59,559 bases of DNA. Source: Candidatus Eisenbacteria bacterium (lineage in GTDB: Bacteria > Eisenbacteria > RBG-16-71-46 > SZUA-252). Position 1 is the first letter of the stretch. Each line of letters begins with the position of its first letter. Positions 36,400 to 45,052 of the stretch are shown here, one piece after another. The stretch is taken from positions 1-59,559 of the forward strand of contig VBOZ01000035.1 of assembly GCA_005893305.1 (NCBI GenBank). Direction: 5' to 3'. The notes below the pieces were generated by a model. That model did no database searches. It was not told the origin of the DNA and worked only from the letters and a program-made list of their open reading frames with translations. A program made the position numbers and the translations under genes.

Positions 36400-36621
36400 A
36401 TGAAAGTCGAGATCCGCTATTGCGAGATGTGAGACTACAAGCCGAGGGCTGCCAGTTTGGCGGCCGAGCTGAAGCAGAACTTCGGAGCTGAGTCGACGCT
36501 CGTTCCCGGAGGCGGAGGAGTCTTCGACGTCTCCGTCGACGGCAAGATCATCTTCTCCAAGAAGTCGGTGGGACGGTTCCCCGAGCCCGGGGAGATCGTC
36601 GGGATGCTTCAGAAGAAATAG
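36400..36621 (+). CDS. SelW-like selenoprotein (Rdx family) with in-frame UGA for selenocysteine
   Basis: ATG at 36400 with GAGGTG before it. The frame reads MKVEIRYCEM-U-DYKPRAASL and ends at TAG 36619, 73 residues, with UGA at 36430-36432 as residue 11. Three features support recoding. C8-x-x-U11 is the Rdx redox motif; the strand before it (VEIRYC) and the following DYKPRA match SelW (VVYCGAU.YKP); and the downstream part, about 62 codons, keeps the family pattern (LVPGGGGVFDVSVDGKIIFSKK..GRFP). If the UGA were a stop, only 10 residues would remain. Rdx proteins are thioredoxin-like thiol/selenol redox enzymes. The gene sits 9 bases before an M16 peptidase. No SelA/SelB/SelC/SelD genes are in the window. 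Confidence 0.9.
36447..36465 (+). promoter_or_regulatory. SECIS-like stem-loop downstream of the Sec UGA
   Basis: GGCTGCCA (36447-36454) pairs with TGGCGGCC (36458-36465) in eight base pairs, one of them G-U, around the loop GTT. The stem starts 14 bases after the UGA and the loop lies about 22 bases after it, within the range reported for bacterial SECIS elements, and the loop begins with G as these elements usually do. Confidence 0.6.
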
Positions 36622-36630
36622 GGGGGTACC

Positions 36631-39369
36631 ATGAGGTCGCTGATCCGTCTGCTCACGCCCTTAGCGCTTGCGGGCGCGATCGGCGCACTCCTGCTCGCCT
36701 CCCCCGCCGTCGCCGGCCCCCGTCCGCTCGCGCCGAGCGCCGGCCCCGCCAGCGCCACCGCCGCGGCGATCTCCACTCCGGCCGCGCCGGTCCACGAGGA
36801 AATCCTGCCCAATGGGCTCCAGGTCCTCCTGGTCGAGGATCACTCGAAGCCGCTGGTCGGAGTCTGCATCTTCGTGAAGGGGGGAAGTCGCACGGAGCCT
36901 CCCAGCCTCTCCGGCCTCAGCCACTACTACGAGCATCTGATTTTCCGGGGCGGCTCCACGAAGCAGGCGGAGCTGGAATTCCGCCGGGAGATGCAGCGGA
37001 TCGGGGAGGAGAGCGGCGGCTACACGACGAACGACTACACCTGCTACGGGTTCACGTCGCCGATCCAGAACCTCGATGAAGCCCTCTGGCGGTCGGTCGA
37101 CGCGTGGATGGGTCTCAAGTTGACCCAGCCCAAGGTCGCGAAAGAGCGGCAGGTCGTGATGGAGGAATACAACCAGGGCGAGGACCGCCCCGACTACAAG
37201 GTCTACTACCAGATCGAGCGGCTCATGTTCCGCGACCATCCGTACAAGCGGGACACGATCGGGCTTAAAGAGGTCATCGAGCACGCTTCGCTCCAGACGT
37301 TCCGCACCTTCTACGAGGAGCGATACGTCCCGAACCAGATGATCCTCGCCGCGGTGGGCGATTTCAAAACCGCCGAGATGAGCGAGAAGCTGCGCCGCGC
37401 CTTCGCGCCATACAAGCGGGGCCAGGATGACTTCGAGCTGGGACTGACCGAAGGGCCGCAGCGCGAGTTCCGCATGGGTGTCGAATCGATGAAGACGCCG
37501 AATACCTGGACCCACCTCGGCTTCCACGTTCCGCCCTACTCCGATCCGGACGCGCCCGCGCTGACCGTTCTCGCCGCCGTCCTCGGGCAGGGAACCTCGT
37601 CGCGGCTCTATCGCGCGCTCAAGGACAAGGTGAACCTGGTCTCGAGCGTCAGCGCGGACTTCGAGGTGCGCCGCGATCCTGGGATGTTCCTGGTCACCGC
37701 CGAGATGCCACCCGAGTCGGAATCGCGCGTGTTCGGGATCGTGCGGGACGAGCTGCACCGCATCGCGACCGAGCCGGTCGGGGCGGCGGAGCTTTCGCGG
37801 GTGAAGTCATCGCTCCTCCACGACTACGCGTTCGACGCCCAGACCGTCTTCGACCGCGCGGAGCGGCTCTGCCTCTTCGGCGTGATGTCGGATGTCTCGC
37901 TCGAAGCGCTCTGGCCGAAGCTTTTGGATAGCGTCACGGCGGAGGATCTCCAGCGGGTCGCCGCACGCTACCTTGCCGCCGATCTCGCTTCCTACTCGGT
38001 CGTGAGGCCGGAAGGCACGACCGGCCCGAAGCCGGAGGAGATCGAGGCGATGCTCCCGCCGTGGCGGACCGGATGGCCGGCCGTGGCCGCGTCCCAAGGT
38101 CCGAGCGTAGGGCCCGTCCGCCGCGAGGTGCTCTCGAACGGCCTCACGCTCATTCTCAAGGAGGATCACGCGACGCCGGTCGTCGCCGTGTCGACCGTCG
38201 CGCGCGGCGGCCAGTGGATCGAGCCGGAGGGACTCGGTGGCGTCTCCAACATGGCGGCCACGCTCTTGAGCCGCGGCGCGGGCTCGATGTCGGCGCAGGA
38301 CATCTCCAGTCGGGCCGACGCCCTCGGCATGCGCCTCACGACCAGCGGCGCGGCCGACTACGCGGTGATCGCGTGGCAGGCGCCCGCCTCCAATTTCGAG
38401 AAGGCGTGGGAGATCTATCGGGACGTCACGATCCACCCGACCTTCCCCGCTTCCGAGGTCGTAAAGGTCCGCGAGGACTTGACCCGTCAGGTGAAGAGCC
38501 TCGGCGACCGGCCGTTCGAGCTCACGAACCTCGAGTTCGCGAAGGTGCTCTACAAGCATTCACCTTACCGGCGCCTCGTGATCGGGGAGGAAGCTTCGCT
38601 CGCGAAAATCCAGACGCCGGACCTCCGGAAGGCGTATGAAACCATGTTCTGCGGCTCCAACATGGTCGTGGCGATCGTCGGCGATTTCGACGCGGACCGA
38701 GCGCTGGAGCTGGCCCGCGGCTCCTTCTCGACGCTGCGGCGCGGCGCCGCGGTCTCGGTGGGCGACGTGCGGGACGAGCCGGCCCAAGAGAAGCGGCCGA
38801 GCTTGATCGACAAGGAGCAGGAGCAGGTGACCTACAACACAGGCTGGCTCGCGTGCTCCGTGCGCGACCCCGACTACGTGCCCCTCCGCCTCGCGACGGC
38901 GCTGATCGGCGACAAGGTGTTCTTCAAGTACGTCTACGAGAAGGGCGTCGCCTACCGCTCCTGGTTCTACATGGCCGATCGGATGGGGCAATCCTCCGCC
39001 CAGAACGAAATGGGCGTCACGCCCGCTAATTTCGCGATGGCTTCGACGGGGGTGCTTCGGGACATCGACGAGACGTTCCGGGCGGGGCTCCCCGAGGCAG
39101 AGCTGAAGCGCTCCGCGGACAAGCTGCTCTCCCGCTGGTATCTCGGGGCGCAGCGATCGGATCAGGTCGCCGCGCGGCTCTGCTACTTCGAGAGCGCGGG
39201 CCTCGGATATCAATACGCGGACCGCTACCCGGATCTGGTGCGGAAGACGACCTCGCGCGAGGTGCTGGACGTCGCGAGGAAGTATTTCAAGCCCGGCTCG
39301 TGGACGCGCGTCGCGGTCGGGAAGGAGCCGGCAAAGGCGGCCGGGTCCTCCTCGGCGCCCTCGCGCTAG
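36631..39369 (+). CDS. M16-family zinc peptidase, two-domain (pitrilysin-like), secreted
   Basis: 912 residues with signal peptide MRSLIRLLTPLALAGAIGALLLASPAVAG. The first half has the inverted zinc motif H98-Y-Y-E-H102 (LSGLSHYYEHLIFRGG) and the downstream ligand region TTNDYTCYGF. The second half begins EVLSNGLTLILKEDHATPVVAV and lacks HxxEH (GLGGVSNMAATLLSRGAG), so it is the usual inactive partner. The full double-domain arrangement suggests a single-chain clam-shell protease of the periplasm that degrades peptides. It directly follows the selenoprotein gene. Confidence 0.92.
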   Translation: MRSLIRLLTPLALAGAIGALLLASPAVAGPRPLAPSAGPASATAAAISTPAAPVHEEILPNGLQVLLVEDHSKPLVGVCIFVKGGSRTEPPSLSGLSHYYEHLIFRGGSTKQAELEFRREMQRIGEESGGYTTNDYTCYGFTSPIQNLDEALWRSVDAWMGLKLTQPKVAKERQVVMEEYNQGEDRPDYKVYYQIERLMFRDHPYKRDTIGLKEVIEHASLQTFRTFYEERYVPNQMILAAVGDFKTAEMSEKLRRAFAPYKRGQDDFELGLTEGPQREFRMGVESMKTPNTWTHLGFHVPPYSDPDAPALTVLAAVLGQGTSSRLYRALKDKVNLVSSVSADFEVRRDPGMFLVTAEMPPESESRVFGIVRDELHRIATEPVGAAELSRVKSSLLHDYAFDAQTVFDRAERLCLFGVMSDVSLEALWPKLLDSVTAEDLQRVAARYLAADLASYSVVRPEGTTGPKPEEIEAMLPPWRTGWPAVAASQGPSVGPVRREVLSNGLTLILKEDHATPVVAVSTVARGGQWIEPEGLGGVSNMAATLLSRGAGSMSAQDISSRADALGMRLTTSGAADYAVIAWQAPASNFEKAWEIYRDVTIHPTFPASEVVKVREDLTRQVKSLGDRPFELTNLEFAKVLYKHSPYRRLVIGEEASLAKIQTPDLRKAYETMFCGSNMVVAIVGDFDADRALELARGSFSTLRRGAAVSVGDVRDEPAQEKRPSLIDKEQEQVTYNTGWLACSVRDPDYVPLRLATALIGDKVFFKYVYEKGVAYRSWFYMADRMGQSSAQNEMGVTPANFAMASTGVLRDIDETFRAGLPEAELKRSADKLLSRWYLGAQRSDQVAARLCYFESAGLGYQYADRYPDLVRKTTSREVLDVARKYFKPGSWTRVAVGKEPAKAAGSSSAPSR

Positions 39370-39698
39370 GTCTTAGACTTCACCGCCGCGGTCGCGAGAC
39401 CGCAGCCGACCCCCACGACCGCTCCGAGGGGAAGCGTCATCGCCCAGGAATGGCTGGGGAGTCCGGCTAGCGCGCCGAGGGCGAGTCCGATCAGGCCCGA
39501 CAAGAGGCCGCCGCGCCAGAGCGGCGTGTTCCCGCGCGTCACGTAGGCGGCGAGAACGCCGTTGATGATCCCCTGCGAGGCGCGGCCGAGGATCGTCGTG
39601 AAGACGTCCATCGCCTTGGGATCACCCCAGGCGCTCCAGACGCCGTGTAGCGCCCCCAGAACGATGCCGGCAAGAACCCCCGCCGTGACCTTGCTCAT
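39366..39698 (-). CDS. Small glycine-rich membrane protein, unknown
   Basis: 110 residues from MSKVTAGVLAGIVLGALHGVW. Three glycine-zipper-like helices (GVLAGIVLGALHGVWSAWG, GLLSGLIGLALGALAGLP, LPLGAVVGVGCGLATAAV). The start at 39698 is used, not the far upstream ATG, whose extension shows no coding features. It overlaps the end of the M16 gene by 4 bases, convergently. I do not recognise the family. Confidence 0.6.
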   Translation of the reverse strand: MSKVTAGVLAGIVLGALHGVWSAWGDPKAMDVFTTILGRASQGIINGVLAAYVTRGNTPLWRGGLLSGLIGLALGALAGLPSHSWAMTLPLGAVVGVGCGLATAAVKSKT

Positions 39699-39823
39699 CG
39701 GGCCGCAATATAACCGCGCTTCGCCGGGCCGGAAAGCCCGAAAATCCCGTCCAGATCGCCCTCCCCGGAGCCGATAACTTCCTCGGATTCGTGTCGCTAC
39801 GCCGGACCGGGAGATCGCGCACC

Positions 39824-41542
39824 ATGACCGTGCCGCCCATTCGAGGGTATTCGCCTTCCGCCGCAATCCCCATGGTGGGCGAGGCATTCTTGGAGTTCTT
39901 CGACCGCGCGCCGATCGGGCTCTTCCTCCTCGACAGCGATCGAAGGATCATTCGCGCGAACGAAGCGTTGGCCGAGCTCACCGGGATCGCCGCGTCGATC
40001 CTTCCCGATTCGTCTCTCCGACGTTTGCTCTCGCCCGAGGCCCCGCTGGATCTCGAGGATCGAATCTTCGAAGAGCTGAGCCGCTCCAACCAGTGGGACG
40101 GCGAGCTGGAGATGCGGACCTCGATCGGCGACACGAGCCCGATGAAGGTCTCGATCACCCCGGTCGGCTCGGACGGCAAAGGGCCGGTCCGCTACGTGGC
40201 GACGGTGATCGAGCTGGGCGAGCAGCGCTGGATCGAGGCCGAGTCGAGCCGCCGCGCGGCGGAGCTGGCAGCCTTCGCCTCGATCGCCGTCGCCGCCGGC
40301 AGCAGCGTCGACCCGAACGAAATGCTCAACACGGTGGCGCGCTCGATCGTCGACCGACTCGAGGTCGATGCTTGCTGGATCCACCGCTACGAGGCGGCCC
40401 ACTCGCACATTTCGCTCGCCGGGGAGGCCAGCTATCTGAGTGGATCGTTGCGGCTCTCGCCCACCATGATTCCCGACGCGGTCAATCCGGCCGTCCTGCG
40501 CACGATCGAGACGCGGGAGCAGACCACCGAATCGGAGCTTCTCGACCGAAGCATCGCGACGATCGTGCACGCGCCGCTTCTCGCGCTGGACGAAATCGTG
40601 GGGGTCATCTCGATCCTGAGCGTGGAGGGAGAGAAGCTGAGCGCGCGGAACTCCGATCTCCTCCGCGCCGTGAGCTACCAGGTGGGCACTGCGATCCAGA
40701 ACGTCCGCCTCCTCGAGTCGATCCAGGACCAGCAGGAGGAGCTCCAGGCCAAGAACGCGCAGCTCGAGCTCTACGTCGAAGAGCTGATGAACGCCGATCG
40801 CTTGAAGAACGAGTTCCTGGCGAACACGTCGCACGAGCTTCGGACCCCGCTCAACTCCATCATCGGCTTCCTGAATCTCGTGCTGGACGGTCTCTGCGAG
40901 AGCGAGGAGGAACAGAAGGAGTTGTTGGGACATGCCCTCCGGAGCGGGCGCCATCTCCTCGATCTGATCAACGACGTGCTCGACCTCTCGCGCATCGAGG
41001 CCGGGCGTCTTCAGCTCGAGCTGCGCGAGGTCGATCTCGCGTTCGTCCTCGCCGAGGTGCAGAGCACGCTGGCGGTCCAGGCCCTGGAGAAGCACCTCCA
41101 GCTCGCCATCGCCCCGCCGCCGCACGGCCTCAAGGTTTCCGCGGACGAGTCCCGCCTTCGCCAGGTGCTCATGAACATCGTCGGGAACGCCATCAAGTTC
41201 ACGCAGCGCGGCGAAGTCCGGGTCAGCGTCGACGCCCCGGATGGATCGCCGTTCGTCGAGATCCGCGTGAAGGATACCGGGATCGGAGTCCCGGCCGACA
41301 GGCGGGAGCGCCTCTTCCGGAAGTTCTCGCAGGCTGACGCGTCGACGACGCGGAAATTCGGTGGCTCAGGGCTCGGCCTGGTCATCGTGAAGGAGCTGCT
41401 CGAGATGATGGGTGGGGGGGTGCGTCTGGACAGCGGGGGCGACGGGCTGGGCACCCTCGTCACGATCACCATCGTCCGCGCCGTCGGCCAATCGCCTGTA
41501 TTTGGCGCCGACGCCCCGGGCGGTCCCGCTAGGTCTTCGTAA
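39824..41542 (+). CDS. PAS-GAF sensor histidine kinase (orphan)
   Basis: 572 residues from MTVPPIRGYSPS. PAS domain about residues 20-120 (FDRAPIGLFLLDSDRRIIRANEALAELTG); GAF domain about 155-300 (VARSIVDRLEVDACWIHRYE ... VIQNVRL region); then a short coiled-coil. The HisKA box ANTSHELRTPLNSIIGF (H about residue 337) and HATPase with N-box IVGNAIKFTQRGEV, G1 VKDTGIGVPADRRERLF and G2 GGSGLGLVIVKELLEMMGG are intact. No receiver domain, membrane helix or neighbouring response regulator. The 3' end overlaps the convergent thiN gene by 14 bases. Confidence 0.9.
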   Translation: MTVPPIRGYSPSAAIPMVGEAFLEFFDRAPIGLFLLDSDRRIIRANEALAELTGIAASILPDSSLRRLLSPEAPLDLEDRIFEELSRSNQWDGELEMRTSIGDTSPMKVSITPVGSDGKGPVRYVATVIELGEQRWIEAESSRRAAELAAFASIAVAAGSSVDPNEMLNTVARSIVDRLEVDACWIHRYEAAHSHISLAGEASYLSGSLRLSPTMIPDAVNPAVLRTIETREQTTESELLDRSIATIVHAPLLALDEIVGVISILSVEGEKLSARNSDLLRAVSYQVGTAIQNVRLLESIQDQQEELQAKNAQLELYVEELMNADRLKNEFLANTSHELRTPLNSIIGFLNLVLDGLCESEEEQKELLGHALRSGRHLLDLINDVLDLSRIEAGRLQLELREVDLAFVLAEVQSTLAVQALEKHLQLAIAPPPHGLKVSADESRLRQVLMNIVGNAIKFTQRGEVRVSVDAPDGSPFVEIRVKDTGIGVPADRRERLFRKFSQADASTTRKFGGSGLGLVIVKELLEMMGGGVRLDSGGDGLGTLVTITIVRAVGQSPVFGADAPGGPARSS

Positions 41543-42161
41543 GCTCGATCACCAGAAGGTCGCCGCGCGCGATCCGGATCGATGCGGGATTCCTCTCCAC
41601 GACGTTCGAGATCGAATCCTGGATTCCCATCTCGAGCCGCGAATCGCGCAGTCTGTATCGCAGATTATCCGTCGTGACCCCTTCCGCAGGCTCTCCCACC
41701 GCGAAAAACGAAACGACCGCTCCCGGTTTGCCTTCGATCGCGGCGGTCCCGCGTGCTAGCCAGGCTCGGCCGCTGTCGTCCTCCAAGATGAGCCGCGCCC
41801 GGTCGTGGTGACGGCGAAGGAGCGAGACGTGGCCGAGGACGTGGTCCAGGCGGCCCGCGCTCGCGCCCAGCAATGTGACGACGTCGAACGTGCCTTGCTT
41901 GAAGACCCACTCCACAGCCTTCTCGGTATCCGTGCGCTCCGTGTCGGCGTCGCGGATGATCGGGAGGTCGATGAAGTGAGCCAGGGTTTCGGTCGTCGCC
42001 GAGTCGAGATCTCCGATGATCGCGTGGGGCGTCAGGCCGAAGTCGCGCGCGACGTTCGCGCCTCCGTCGGCGCAAACAAAGAGGGACGATCGAGCCAGTG
42101 CGCGGGTGAGAGTCTCTCGGCTCGGCGGGAATCCGTTCGCGAGGATCACGGCGTTGGACAT
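41529..42161 (-). CDS. thiN: Thiamine pyrophosphokinase
   Basis: 210 residues from MSNAVILANGFPPSRETL. It carries FVCADGGANVARDFGL, AIIGDLDSAT, RTDTEKAVEWVFKQG and LLGASAGRLDHVLGHVSLL, the nucleotide and thiamine-binding segments of ThiN/TPK. It transfers pyrophosphate from ATP to thiamine to make TPP. The ATG at 42161 starts the conserved ILANG strand; the longer frame upstream is not supported. It is divergent from the TPP-riboswitch-controlled TonB receptor, completing a thiamine salvage locus. Two short hairpins of unknown use (GCAGGC..GCCTGC, GCGAG..CTCGC) lie just before its start. Confidence 0.9.
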   Translation of the reverse strand: MSNAVILANGFPPSRETLTRALARSSLFVCADGGANVARDFGLTPHAIIGDLDSATTETLAHFIDLPIIRDADTERTDTEKAVEWVFKQGTFDVVTLLGASAGRLDHVLGHVSLLRRHHDRARLILEDDSGRAWLARGTAAIEGKPGAVVSFFAVGEPAEGVTTDNLRYRLRDSRLEMGIQDSISNVVERNPASIRIARGDLLVIELTKT

Positions 42162-42232
42162 ATCGCGAGCGTAACACTCGCGCAGGCAGGACGCCTGCTT
42201 TGTGATCGTCCAGCCGTGACGGAACCACCCCC

Positions 42233-42238
42233 TTGACA
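42233..42238 (+). promoter_or_regulatory. Candidate -35 (TTGACA) for the riboswitch transcript
   Basis: A perfect TTGACA lies 31 bases before the riboswitch P1 stem, where a promoter would be expected. The matching -10 near 42255-42261 is poor (CAACCT). Confidence 0.4.
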
Positions 42239-42269
42239 ACTTCGCCGCTCCGCCTCAACCTCCCGGTAA

Positions 42270-42351
42270 CCGTTAGGGGTGGCCGGAAAAACACCGGCCT
42301 GAGATCACACCCTATAAACCTGATCTGGGTCATGCCAGCGTAGGGAAACGG
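42270..42351 (+). promoter_or_regulatory. TPP riboswitch (THI element)
   Basis: Contains the conserved parts in order: AGGGGTGGCC, CTGAGATCACACCC, ACCTGATCTGGGTCATGCCAGCG and TAGGGAAA. P1 is closed by CCGTT (42270-42274) with AACGG (42347-42351). It binds thiamine pyrophosphate. It precedes a TonB receptor and a transporter gene, so high TPP should switch off thiamine uptake. Confidence 0.95.
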
Positions 42352-42372
42352 GGACAGACGAAGACCTTCCGC

Positions 42373-42412
42373 CTGGCCGCGTTCCCTCCGGAGCGCGGCC
42401 GGATCGTTTTTC
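42373..42412 (+). terminator. Intrinsic terminator acting as riboswitch expression platform
   Basis: GGCCGCG (42375-42381) pairs with CGCGGCC (42394-42400), extended by two pairs at the base, and is followed by GGATCGTTTTT. In addition ACCTTCC (42364-42370) is complementary to GGAAGGT (42418-42424), which overlaps the Shine-Dalgarno of the receptor, so the region may control translation as well. Confidence 0.7.
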
Positions 42413-42427
42413 GGGAAGGAAGGTGTC

Positions 42428-45021
42428 GTGGTGATGCGGCTTCGGCGGCGTGGTGGCACCGGATTCGTCTTGATGGTGTTGTTGGTATTGGTTGGGGGCG
42501 GTGTGTGTACGTCGGCTGTGGGAATAGCTCAGGAACCCCCGGCCCAGCCTTCCGGGCACGGTGCTACCGCAGGCCTCCGCGGCACCGTGCTGGATGCCGC
42601 TACTGGCCGCCCCATTCCCAACGCGCGCGTCACCATCCTGGGTCCTTCACCTATTGAAATGGTTACGGGTCAGGACGGCCGCTTCGAGGCCCCGATCCTG
42701 AATTCCGGTGCTTACGATGTCGAGGCCTCCCGCATCGGGTACGCTGCGCAGCACAGATTAGTCATTATTTCGGCGACGGACCCTACGTCAGGGACAGTGG
42801 AGTTCATACTCGAGCCCCGGGCACTCCCAAGCCCCGTCGTCGAGGTGACGACCACGCGCGCGGAGGAGCGTGCCTCTGCGGTCGCGTTCTCCGAGCTGGA
42901 TCGCCCGAAGATCCAGGAGAAGTACTGGGCGCAGGATGTTCCGATGCTCCTCTCGGAGCTGCCCGGTGTCTACGCCTACTCCGACGCGGGGAACGGGGTC
43001 GGCTACTCCTACGTGAAGATCCGCGGCTTCCCGCAGCGCCGCGTCGCGGTCACGATCAACGGCATTCCGCTCAACGACCCCGAGTCGCACGAGGTCTACT
43101 GGGTCGACCATCCCGACCTGGTCGCGAGCGCGCAATCGCTTCAAGTCCAACGCGGCGTGGGGAGCGCGCTCTACGGCGCGAGCGCCGTGGGGGGATCGAT
43201 CAACCTCGAGACCCTCGCCGGGCCCGGAGAACGCTCGGTCTCGCTCGAGACCGGCGCCGGGAGCTTTGGCACCCAGCGCTTCGCGCTTCAGTATCGGTCG
43301 GGTCTGGTCGGTGATTCCTACGCGCTTACCGGACGCTACTCCCGGATCTGGAGCGACGGATACCGAGAGCAGTCATGGTCGGACCTCTGGTCCTATTTCT
43401 TCTCCGCCGCGCGATTCGACTCGTGGCTCACCACTCGTCTGAACGTGTATGGCGGTCCGGAGCGCCTTCACCTCGCGTACTACGCGGTCGACCGGTCGTA
43501 TCTGGACGGCAGGGTCACGGGCGATGCCGAGAAGGATCGCCGGTTCAATCCGCTTTCATGGCGGAACGAGACCGACAATTTCTTCGAGCCGCATTACGAG
43601 CTGATCCAGGACGTGAAGCTGAGCGAGAAGGCATCGCTCAGCTCTTCCGCGTTCTACTTTCCGGGGAAGGGGTACTACGACGACCTCCCCTACGGCCCGC
43701 AGACGTTCGCTTCGCGGCATCTGCCCGACTTCACGGTCGCCTCAAACACCCAGTACCCGTCCGCGTACTACGCCGACACGAGCGGCGCAGGGCCTTACAC
43801 GGTCGTGGCCGCGGACATGACACAGCGACTCTGGGTGAAAAACAAGCACTACGGCTGGATTCCTCGGGCAAAGCTCCAGCATTCGCACGGTGCGTTGACC
43901 GTGGGCGGAGAGTGGCGCGAGCATGAGGGAAGGCACTGGGGCGAGCTGACCTGGGCGGCGGCCCTGCCGCCGGGTGTGGATCCTAACTCCGTCTTCTACG
44001 ACTACACCGGCCGGGTCAACGTGATCTCGGGCTTTGCCCAAGAGGAATTTGAGCTGCGCCACGACCTCCAGGCGACCGGGAGCCTACAGTGGCGGCGAAC
44101 GCGCTACGCGATCGGCAAGGATCGCTACAACGGCTACGACTTCAATCTCCACTACTCGTTCGTGAGCCCCCGCGTAGGGCTCAACTGGAACGCGACCGAC
44201 CGGTGGAACGCGTTCGGCAGCTTCGCGCAAACCCAAGTGGAGCCGATCCTGGGAGAGATCTATCGCGCCGACGATCCGACCAGCGTGCCGCTCTTCCGCG
44301 TCCTCGATCCCGCGATTCACGTCTACGAGGACCCGCTGGTCGATCCCGAGAAGCAGGCGTCGGATACCGCCGCGGCGACGACTACCTCAAGCTGACCGGG
44401 TTCTGGCTCGACTTCAGAAATGAGATCGTCCCGAGCGGCCAGATCGGCGCCCTGGGCGTGCCGATCACCGGGAACGCCGCGCGGTCCTCGCACAAGGGGA
44501 TCGAGTTCGAGGGTGGGAGTCGGCACCGGAGCGGCCTGGAGCTTTCAGGCAACCTCACCCTGAGCCGGAATCGATTCAAAGATTACCGCGAGTACGTCGA
44601 TTCGGTGACGGTGAACGATTTCGGAGGGAACGCGATCGCGGGATTCCCGGATCGTCTCGCGAACCTGAACGTCGGCTATCGCCGCGGCGGCGCGCTCACC
44701 ACCGTGGGGGTGGTCGATGTGGGGCGCCAGTACCTCGACAACACGGAGGATTATCGAAAGGACCCCAGCCTTAGGTCGGCGCCCGGATACCAGCACAAAT
44801 TCGTCGAGGCGCACACGCTGTTGAACGCCACGCTGTCGCTCGATCTCGCCCGCCTCACAAGGACCCGCCCGCTCGGCGCGGAGGCGTTGGCTCTCGAGGT
44901 CCACGCTCAGAATCTGACCGACCTCAAGTATGAGACGGCCGGATACGTCTACGCCGACGTGCCCTACTTCTACCCGGCGTCGGGCCGAAGCGTCTTCGTG
45001 AGCCTGAGGGCGGAATTTTGA
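42428..45021 (+). CDS. TonB-dependent outer-membrane receptor, thiamine-linked (frameshift near 44365)
   Basis: A GTG start at 42428 with GGAAGGAAGG upstream. Signal peptide to about residue 40, a CarboxypepD-regulatory-like domain at 45-125 (GTVLDAATGRPIPNARVTI), a plug at 145-260 (MLLSELPGVYAYSDAG, VKIRGFPQRRVAVTINGIPLNDP, VQRGVGSALYGASAVGGSINLET) and a long barrel. After EDPLVDPEK (about 44355) the frame is lost and barrel homology resumes in another frame at GVGYRRGDDYLKLTGFWLDF, ending LRAEF at 45021. A few residues seem missing at the junction. Under the TPP riboswitch it should import thiamine, its phosphates or precursors. Whether the break is real or a read error is unresolved. Confidence 0.85.
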
Positions 45022-45052
45022 TCCGACGCCGCGTGGACGGCCCGCCCCGGCC

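Noticed and set aside
36430-36432. UGA read as a plain stop, leaving a 10-codon frame
   Set aside because: The C-x-x-U motif, family pattern after the UGA and hairpin all favour selenocysteine.
42181-42198. Hairpin GCAGGC-AGGAC-GCCTGC near thiN as a terminator
   Set aside because: Only three T follow on the plus strand, and no plus-strand transcript is expected to end there.
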